This document shows positions 1 through 5,011 of a stretch of 6,971 nt of DNA, piece after piece; the first letter of the stretch is position 1; each line of letters starts with the position of its first letter. Origin of the DNA: Ardenticatenaceae bacterium (GTDB lineage Bacteria; Chloroflexota; Anaerolineae; Promineifilales; Promineifilaceae); assembly GCA_020634565.1 (NCBI GenBank), contig JACKBN010000034.1:1-6971 (forward strand), given 5' to 3'. The position numbers and the translations under genes were made by a program. Below the pieces are notes generated by a model. The model had not been told where the DNA came from. It worked only from the letters and a program-made list of their open reading frames with translations, and ran no database searches.

Positions 1-8
1 TTTAAGTT

Positions 9-2759
9 TTAATCATGGGCGGCGGCGGGATCGTGGACTTCTACCTCGTCCCAGCCCAGCATCATCGACTTAATGCCCGCCAGCGGCGTGTGGCCGGTGG
101 TGGTTAGATACACATGCATCACAATAAAGGTGGCAAACAACCACGCGATTAACGTATGGAACGGGCCCAAACCGGGTAGCCCACCCAGATAGGCAGCTAT
201 ATTTGGCCAACGCTGCGCTCCCCACATCAAGATGCCAGTGAGGATTTGTAGCGGCAGCAGCACATTCAAAATGCCAAAGTAGGTCACCTGTTGCAGCGGG
301 TTTAGCTTACGCTCCGGCACCTTCTCAAACGGATGCGGCTCATTGCGGAAAATGCCGCGCAGGTAATACAGGCTCTGCTCAATCGCCTGGTCGAAGAAAC
401 CGCGTGGGCGGGGCAGGTACTGCTTGATTTCGCCGCTGACCAGATGGTAGAACAGCGACAGGAAGGCGTTGATTACCAGAATGGCAGCCAAAATATTGTG
501 AATTTGCACCATGTAAGCGAAGCTAAACATGCCAAATTTGTCTGGTTTGTGAATAATCAACCCCGTGACGATGAGTAGCAGGATGGCCACGGTTTGCAGC
601 CAGTGCCACAGCCGCTCATAGACGGAGTACATGTACAGCTCGCGCAGTTGGGGATGGCTAGGTGGCTGACGACGCAAGGCGGCGTAGCGCAGCCCGCCGT
701 GCACAATCACCCCGGCAAACACGCCGAGGAAGAGGATGATGCCGATCCAGTCAACCACGTTCACTGCGTCGTGGCCCAGGATGTAGAGGCCAGCCTCGTT
801 GGTGACGAGCGCGTATTCCAGTGCGCCCTCGTCGGTGACGGTGAGCGTACCGTTGAAGCTGCTGCCACCGTCGTTGACAAAGGTAGGCTGTATGCCGCCG
901 GGTAGGTAGTTGGCCAGCACCAGCGGCTGACTGACGCGGGATTCTTCACCGTGGCAGGTGGCGCAATCGCGGATGGCCCAATCGGCCCCGCCGACGTTGT
1001 GGTTGATGCTGTACGGCTGGATTTCGCCGCTGATGCGCGGGTTGCTCAGACCCTGGTCGGCCAGTCGTTTACTGATGAGCGCCACTTTGGCGTCGCTGTC
1101 TAAAACGAGTTCGGTGGTGGAGAGACGGCCGTTTCCATCCGCATCAAACAGGTCCACAATCTCATTGGCATACTCGTCGCCATCAAACCAGGCGGCTTGC
1201 AAATCTTGTTCCAGCACCGGCCGTTCCGGCTCGCCATACACCCAGAACCAGGTAGAAATCAGGTTGTGCGGGGCCAATGTCGTGCTGCCATCGGCGTTTT
1301 CGCGGGGCAGGAGTACCGGTTCATAGCCCGTGATCAGGCTGCCCGGCTCGCCAATCTCGCCTTCGATGCCGCGATACGCGCTAAGTGGCGTGCCGTCGGC
1401 CTGCAACGCGGTCCAGTCCACCGATTGCAGCGTTGGCGCATACAGTTCGCCGATGTGGCACGATTCGCAGCTGACGGCGTCCATGTGGCGTTCTTTGTAG
1501 GGCAGCCAGTTGTGGGTCACTTCGATGCTGTGGCAGTCGTCGCAGCGGCGCAGGCTGTTGTCGTACTGCGGCGCGAGCGTGCCCTGAGTGCTGGACCCTT
1601 TGGCAAACTCGTGCAGCGGCCGGTAGAGGTATTCGCCAAAGTCCAGGCGGCGCGGATCAAAGACCAGGTGGTCGAGTTGATCCTCATCTGTCTCCTGGAA
1701 ATAGACCGGATTGTTGAGCGCGTAATGGCAGTCTACACAATCAACAACGCGCTCCATGTGAATGTCCCAGGAGCGGGAAAGCGTCTCTTTGTCGGTCAGG
1801 TTCAGGCCAGAGTTGAGCAGCCGCTGTGGCGACATGACCTGCCCCGTGGTGAGGGTGCTCCAGTCGCCCGTTTGCAGGCTTTCCAGGGTGAGCGGCGTGC
1901 TCATGTCGGTGTGGACGACGCCGTGGCAGTTACCGCAGTTGGCGTTAGTGGGGTCCTGCACGTTGACGAAACCGTCCAGGAGCAGGCCGTCTTCATCAAA
2001 GGCGTCGATGTTGTAGTGGTAACGGCCGTTTGTAATCGTCACCACGTCCGTCCCCAGCAAGGTGGCGGTGCTGGCCCATTGGAAATCGCCCATTGCCATC
2101 GCCGCAATGCGGGCCACGTTGTCGGCATCGGGCAGATGGCAGAGGAAGCAGTTCATTTCGGCTACGCCAGATTCCTGCCAATCCCAGCCTACCAGTTCGC
2201 CTGTGGCCGGATCGATGATGCTGGCGTCCAGATTTGTTGTATCCGGGGCCAGGCTGAGCAGCGGTGCACCATCGCGGCTGGTGATGGCCGGGCCGCCACC
2301 CACGTGCCGGTCGCTGAAGAGCATCAGCCAGCCGGGGGTGGTGAGGTCTACCGTGTCGTCCCCTTCGGGCGTCAAGTAGTGGTAGACCAGCGGATTCCAT
2401 TTGCCGAACGTGCCGGTGCTGATGTCCCAGGAACGGCCGTTGCCCGTTTCCCCTGGTGCGCTCATCTCACTCAAGCCTGCATCTACGTGGAAGCTGTGCT
2501 CAGCAATGAACGCCGTGTCGTGGCACACGCCGCAGGTGTTCATGGTGGAAATAGGTTCGCCGCTGTCCAGGACGTTGTTGCCAGCGGCATCCAACAAGGC
2601 AAAGTTGGGATGCAATGGCGGGCCAGTGGGTGTGGGATCAACTGGTGTGTCGTCCTGGGCCAGGGTTTGTTGGGCGACCAACAGCAGCGCCGCCAGCCCT
2701 AGCAAAGCAATGAGCCAAAATCTTGCAGAAGGAAGTTGAAATTTTCTTGAACTTTTCAT
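9..2759 (-). CDS. Seven-haem c-type cytochrome fused to dihaem b-type quinol dehydrogenase (CbcL-like)
   Basis: The 916-residue product probably oxidises membrane quinol and passes electrons to extracytoplasmic c-haems. Seen: a signal peptide (hydrophobic residues 14-29, likely cleavage after TLA at 32-34); seven CxxCH motifs beginning at C76, C204, C275, C341, C406, C431 and C599; a canonical EF-hand loop at 539-550 (D539, D541, N543, S547, E550); and a C-terminal part with about five helices (671-689, 716-737, 751-772, 826-846, 868-887). H719, H754/H772, H868 and H882 are candidate haem-b ligands; the 14-residue H868-H882 spacing is that of FdnI-type cytochromes. Architecture resembles Geobacter CbcL (c-haem domain plus HydC/FdnI b domain), although CbcL has nine c-haems. 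A start at ATG 2759 is supported by AGGGAT five bases upstream. It lies 111 bp downstream of the octahaem gene and is presumably co-transcribed. The haem-c count and b domain are firm; electron acceptor and direction are inferred. Confidence 0.93.
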   Translation of the reverse strand: MKSSRKFQLPSARFWLIALLGLAALLLVAQQTLAQDDTPVDPTPTGPPLHPNFALLDAAGNNVLDSGEPISTMNTCGVCHDTAFIAEHSFHVDAGLSEMSAPGETGNGRSWDISTGTFGKWNPLVYHYLTPEGDDTVDLTTPGWLMLFSDRHVGGGPAITSRDGAPLLSLAPDTTNLDASIIDPATGELVGWDWQESGVAEMNCFLCHLPDADNVARIAAMAMGDFQWASTATLLGTDVVTITNGRYHYNIDAFDEDGLLLDGFVNVQDPTNANCGNCHGVVHTDMSTPLTLESLQTGDWSTLTTGQVMSPQRLLNSGLNLTDKETLSRSWDIHMERVVDCVDCHYALNNPVYFQETDEDQLDHLVFDPRRLDFGEYLYRPLHEFAKGSSTQGTLAPQYDNSLRRCDDCHSIEVTHNWLPYKERHMDAVSCESCHIGELYAPTLQSVDWTALQADGTPLSAYRGIEGEIGEPGSLITGYEPVLLPRENADGSTTLAPHNLISTWFWVYGEPERPVLEQDLQAAWFDGDEYANEIVDLFDADGNGRLSTTELVLDSDAKVALISKRLADQGLSNPRISGEIQPYSINHNVGGADWAIRDCATCHGEESRVSQPLVLANYLPGGIQPTFVNDGGSSFNGTLTVTDEGALEYALVTNEAGLYILGHDAVNVVDWIGIILFLGVFAGVIVHGGLRYAALRRQPPSHPQLRELYMYSVYERLWHWLQTVAILLLIVTGLIIHKPDKFGMFSFAYMVQIHNILAAILVINAFLSLFYHLVSGEIKQYLPRPRGFFDQAIEQSLYYLRGIFRNEPHPFEKVPERKLNPLQQVTYFGILNVLLPLQILTGILMWGAQRWPNIAAYLGGLPGLGPFHTLIAWLFATFIVMHVYLTTTGHTPLAGIKSMMLGWDEVEVHDPAAAHD

Positions 2760-2777
2760 CGAAAATCCCTAAAGAGT

Positions 2778-2862
2778 GACACAGAGTTTCACAGAGGTCG
2801 CACGGAGTTTCACAGAGAATTTCTCTGTGTATCTCTGCGGCTTCTCTGTGAAGCTCTGTGTT
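2778..2862. repeat. Symmetric palindromic element of eight CACAGAG/CTCTGTG heptamers
   Basis: Four CACAGAG-type heptamers (starts 2780, 2790, 2801, 2811) are mirrored by four CTCTGTG-type heptamers (2823, 2833, 2844, 2854) around base 2820. Spacing is 10-11-10 in both arms; the third pair is diverged (CACGGAG/CTCTGCG). The whole can fold into an imperfect hairpin of about 40 bp with perfect 9-bp inner arms. It fills most of the gap between the OTR stop and the next cytochrome start, so in the shared transcript it could act in RNA stability or attenuation. Its form also suits a dispersed REP-like family. No T-run follows it, so ordinary termination is unlikely. Confidence 0.8.
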
Positions 2863-2870
2863 CCGTGTTT

Positions 2871-4319
2871 TTAATCCTGAGAAGCCGTGGTGAACTGGTC
2901 GCGGCCGCCCCATTCCATGGGGTCGCCGTAATAACCGAGCGCTTCCCAATCCATACGGCCGTTTTCACCGTGACAGTCATAACATTGCAGCGCATCTTCT
3001 TTGGGCTGCACCATGTGCGACAAATTCCAGTACATGTCTGTTTCGGTAAAGCCATAGTTGCCGCTAAACAACATGCCGGTTTCCTGAGCGCCCAATTGCG
3101 CTGCCAAGCCCCAGTCAAACTCCGTCCAGTAACCACCTTCACCAACTGTCTTTGGCTGGAGCAGGTAGTTGTACTCCGTGTCGTAAATCTGGTTGCCACG
3201 GTGTACTTTAAACGGCCAGATGAGTGAATTCGGGTCGTCGATGTTGCCCAACGGCAGGTTAATTGGCGTGACCTGATTGGGGTCAATCACATCACCCAAA
3301 ATGTAGCGATCGGCCGTGCCGTTGTACCAGATGTAATCGGGCATAAAACCTTGCTCGTAGACAAAGCTGCCCTTGATTTGCAGGTACACATGTGGGTCTT
3401 CAGGAATGTCAGGGTTGCCAGCGGTGGACCAGTCCCAATCCATCTTGGTAGCGTCGCGCACAGCGCCTTCGGGGATGTGGCAGGTCTGGCAAGCTACCGT
3501 GTCCAGATGGTCGTTGATGCGATCATCTTCGTGCAAATCGTTGCTGTGGCAGTCGGTACACGTCAGTCGGTTTTCGTTGTCCACGCTCACGGAGATGGAG
3601 CGCCCCTGAATTTGATGATCGTCTGTTTTGTGGCACGTGACGCATTGGAAATCATACCGTCCCATGTGCACGTCAATCTCTTCGGAGGGGAAGTAGAGTG
3701 TTTCGTCCAGATCGCCATGCTTGACGGCATTGCCACCACCGCCGTTAAAGTGGCAGCTGCCGCAATTTTGCCGGGTGGGCGAACCAACACTTTGGGCTGC
3801 CGCGACTAGATCAATCCCTTCGGCGGGACGCCCGGCGGTGCTTTTGGTATATAGGCCAGTGTCGGCGTGGCAGACGAGGCAATCGACGTTTTGCTCATTG
3901 CTGAAGTCAAACGTCTCATCTTCCCAGCCGTAGCCCGCGTGGCAGCGGGTACAGCCCGGCTCATTGCCCTGGATGCCGATGCAGAAGTTGTTGATCTGGT
4001 TGGCTTTGCCGATGGTGACTGGCTCGTCGCGACCGGGCAGCAGCACCGGTTCGCTTTCCCAGGTGAAGTGAACGGTCTGGATCATTTCGTGACCGGCTTC
4101 TTCATGGCAGTCGAGGCAAACGGCCGTTACCTCCGGCCCCGTCTCCAATGGTCCCTCAATCAAATCGGCGTGGTTCGTATGCGGAATCGGATCCGCTACA
4201 TTTTCCCACGGATCGTCTCGCTGGGGTGGCTCATTGGGAATCCAAATAATGACGGGAATCGCCACAAGGAGAAAGGTAACTGCTAATCCAACAATCCAAA
4301 TATATTTGAACGTCTTCAT
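2871..4319 (-). CDS. Octahaem c-type cytochrome, tetrathionate reductase (OTR) family
   Basis: The 482-residue protein has exactly eight CxxCH motifs, beginning at C68, C123, C147, C186, C226, C254, C277 and C446. The stretches NNFCIGIQGNEP-CTRCHAGYGW (111-132), NVDCLVCH (144-151), NCGSCHF followed by GGGG and KHGDLD (185-205), and VACQTCHIP (275-283) are what I recognise as hallmarks of the octahaem tetrathionate reductase family, known from Shewanella OTR. That enzyme reduces tetrathionate, nitrite and hydroxylamine in vitro and has a lysine-ligated active-site haem; K159, shortly after the third haem motif, is the likely equivalent here. C113 is a cysteine outside any haem motif. Residues 7-27 form a hydrophobic helix with no obvious signal-peptidase site, so the protein is probably tethered outside the membrane. 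It is followed by the quinol-oxidising cytochrome, its likely electron donor, and preceded by an ArsR-type regulator. The ribosome site is modest (GAGAA upstream of the ATG). Family assignment is strong; the natural substrate is unknown. Confidence 0.95.
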   Translation of the reverse strand: MKTFKYIWIVGLAVTFLLVAIPVIIWIPNEPPQRDDPWENVADPIPHTNHADLIEGPLETGPEVTAVCLDCHEEAGHEMIQTVHFTWESEPVLLPGRDEPVTIGKANQINNFCIGIQGNEPGCTRCHAGYGWEDETFDFSNEQNVDCLVCHADTGLYTKSTAGRPAEGIDLVAAAQSVGSPTRQNCGSCHFNGGGGNAVKHGDLDETLYFPSEEIDVHMGRYDFQCVTCHKTDDHQIQGRSISVSVDNENRLTCTDCHSNDLHEDDRINDHLDTVACQTCHIPEGAVRDATKMDWDWSTAGNPDIPEDPHVYLQIKGSFVYEQGFMPDYIWYNGTADRYILGDVIDPNQVTPINLPLGNIDDPNSLIWPFKVHRGNQIYDTEYNYLLQPKTVGEGGYWTEFDWGLAAQLGAQETGMLFSGNYGFTETDMYWNLSHMVQPKEDALQCYDCHGENGRMDWEALGYYGDPMEWGGRDQFTTASQD

Positions 4320-4465
4320 TGATTCTCTACTCTTCTGGGGTGCTTCAGAAAATGCAAAACCGGCCCGATGAAGTTGACTTCAACACGCCGTGCATTTGCC
4401 TGATTTGGTTGATAAACGCCGCAGGAAGCCCCCCATATGCTGGCTTGATGCGGATGACACAATGG
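4320..4465. other. Gap between arsR and OTR gene with small dyads
   Basis: No gene is visible in these 146 bases. They hold overlapping short dyads at 4369-4384 (TGAAGT-N2-ACTTCA and GTTGA-N2-TCAAC), and AAGCC/GGCTT arms at 4426-4446. I see no convincing internal promoter or terminator, so read-through from arsR into the cytochrome genes is plausible. Confidence 0.4.
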
Positions 4466-4789
4466 TTAAGTTAAAACATTTGCCTGGCGATCTAATGAAT
4501 CCCGCAAAATCTGGCGCATCACGTTGAGCACCTCAATGATGCGTACGTCTGTTAGACTGTAAACAACCGTCTGCCCATCTCGCTCGGTTTGGACAATGGA
4601 ACGTTGGCGCAGCACCTGTAGGTGGCGGGAGACAGTTGGTTGGGGCATCCCCAGATCTTCAGCAAGAGCAGAAACGTAGCGCGGTTCACCGTGCAGCGCG
4701 TATAAAATTTGGATGCGTTTGGGGTCGCCCAGCGCCTGACAGATGTTGGCGTGTAATAAATCTAGCTCTTCAATCGGGGGGAAATCCAT
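4466..4789 (-). CDS. ArsR/SmtB-family winged-helix transcriptional regulator
   Basis: The 107-residue protein is a normal-length ArsR-family repressor. Seen: an N-terminal helix ending in ALGDPKRIQIL (19-29), the family signature; a helix-turn-helix at about 38-62 with recognition helix PQPTVSRHLQVLRQ (49-62); a beta wing at 65-79 (TERDGQTVVYSL); and a C-terminal dimerisation helix (81-99). It lacks the ELCVCDL arsenic site, the SmtB-type alpha-5 metal site and the paired cysteines of SqrR/BigR persulfide sensors; its only cysteine is C17. The inducer is therefore unknown. The start is well supported by AAGGTG five bases before the ATG. An inverted repeat in its leader (4813-4836) is a likely autoregulatory operator. 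It precedes the two cytochrome genes with a 146-bp gap and probably controls them; that role is inferred from position. Confidence 0.92.
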   Translation of the reverse strand: MDFPPIEELDLLHANICQALGDPKRIQILYALHGEPRYVSALAEDLGMPQPTVSRHLQVLRQRSIVQTERDGQTVVYSLTDVRIIEVLNVMRQILRDSLDRQANVLT

Positions 4790-4812
4790 CAGTTCACCTT
4801 GTTAGCTTATGC

Positions 4813-4836
4813 ATGTATTCGCTTATCCGAATACAT
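4813..4836. promoter_or_regulatory. Inverted repeat, likely operator of the ArsR-type regulator
   Basis: ATGTATTCG and CGAATACAT form perfect 9-bp arms around a 6-bp spacer. Such TTCG/CGAA-centred dyads of about this size suit dimeric ArsR-family repressors. It sits 23 bp upstream of the arsR start codon and downstream of the predicted transcription start, so bound repressor would block elongation or initiation. Binding by this ArsR is inferred from adjacency. Confidence 0.6.
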
Positions 4837-4855
4837 CGAAAGTATAGAAGGTGCG

Positions 4856-4883
4856 TTTATAGGGCGTTAGCGATGGGTGTCAT
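4856..4883 (-). promoter_or_regulatory. Probable promoter of the arsR-OTR-cytochrome operon
   Basis: On the minus strand ATGACA (4883-4878) and TATAAA (4861-4856) are separated by 16 bases, each one base from the sigma70 consensus. The predicted start near 4849 gives a leader of about 60 bases. The Crp-type palindrome lies 7 bp upstream of the -35 and the ArsR-type inverted repeat lies just downstream of the predicted start. A second -10-like TATACT (4846-4841) has no matching -35. Confidence 0.5.
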
Positions 4884-4890
4884 ATAGTTA

Positions 4891-4908
4891 TTGTGACATA
4901 TGTCACAA
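4891..4908. promoter_or_regulatory. Perfect 18-bp Crp/Fnr-family-type operator palindrome
   Basis: TTGTGACATATGTCACAA is a perfect palindrome containing TGTGA-N6-TCACA, the classic Crp consensus; its outer TTG/CAA also resembles Fnr-type half-sites. It lies about 100 bp upstream of the arsR start, just upstream of the predicted -35, where an activator could contact RNA polymerase. Its centre is about 50 bp from the predicted transcription start. Which regulator binds is not shown by the window. Confidence 0.65.
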
Positions 4909-4945
4909 GCGATTGAGGCCAAATGAATAGATTGAGGGAAAAGTG

Positions 4946-5003
4946 TTTGTAGCCGCGGCTTGTTTTACAAATAGATGGTGCAGAAAGAACCCGCGGCTAT
5001 GAG
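4946..5003 (-). terminator. GC-rich inverted repeat after the VWA-FHA gene, possible terminator
   Basis: TAGCCGCGG (4950-4958) and CCGCGGCTA (4991-4999) are perfect inverted arms, extendable with G-U pairs, just past the VWA-FHA stop. On the minus strand a TTTT stretch follows shortly after the second arm. The loop is long (32 bases) and itself contains a small TTGT/ACAA hairpin, and the T-run is short, so this is not a textbook terminator. It may instead be a protein-binding dyad. Confidence 0.35.
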
Positions 5004-5011
5004 GAAAAAAT

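Noticed and set aside
9..749. C-terminal part of the large cytochrome as a separate formate dehydrogenase or hydrogenase gamma subunit
   Set aside because: The frame is continuous from the c-haem domain through the helices, and no formate dehydrogenase or hydrogenase catalytic genes are present.
1197..2702. A 501-codon open frame on the plus strand
   Set aside because: It lies fully antisense to the large cytochrome gene, whose haem motifs, signal peptide and membrane helices are unambiguous. The antisense product shows no recognisable domain and is a by-product of GC-rich codon use.
2780..2860. Short regular repeats considered as a CRISPR array
   Set aside because: Units are only 7 bases with 3-4 base gaps and reverse orientation at the centre. 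There are no spacers of the right length and no cas genes.
3351..3809. A 152-codon plus-strand frame inside the OTR gene
   Set aside because: It is antisense to conserved haem motifs of the octahaem cytochrome, has no recognisable domain, and has no gene-like context.
4426..4446. AAGCC/GGCTT hairpin as a terminator between arsR and the OTR gene
   Set aside because: The stem is only 5 bp and is not followed by a T-run on the minus strand.
4466..4789. ArsR gene as part of an arsenic-resistance operon
   Set aside because: The protein lacks the cysteine arsenic site, and no arsenate reductase, arsenite pump or methyltransferase is nearby; its neighbours are respiratory cytochromes.
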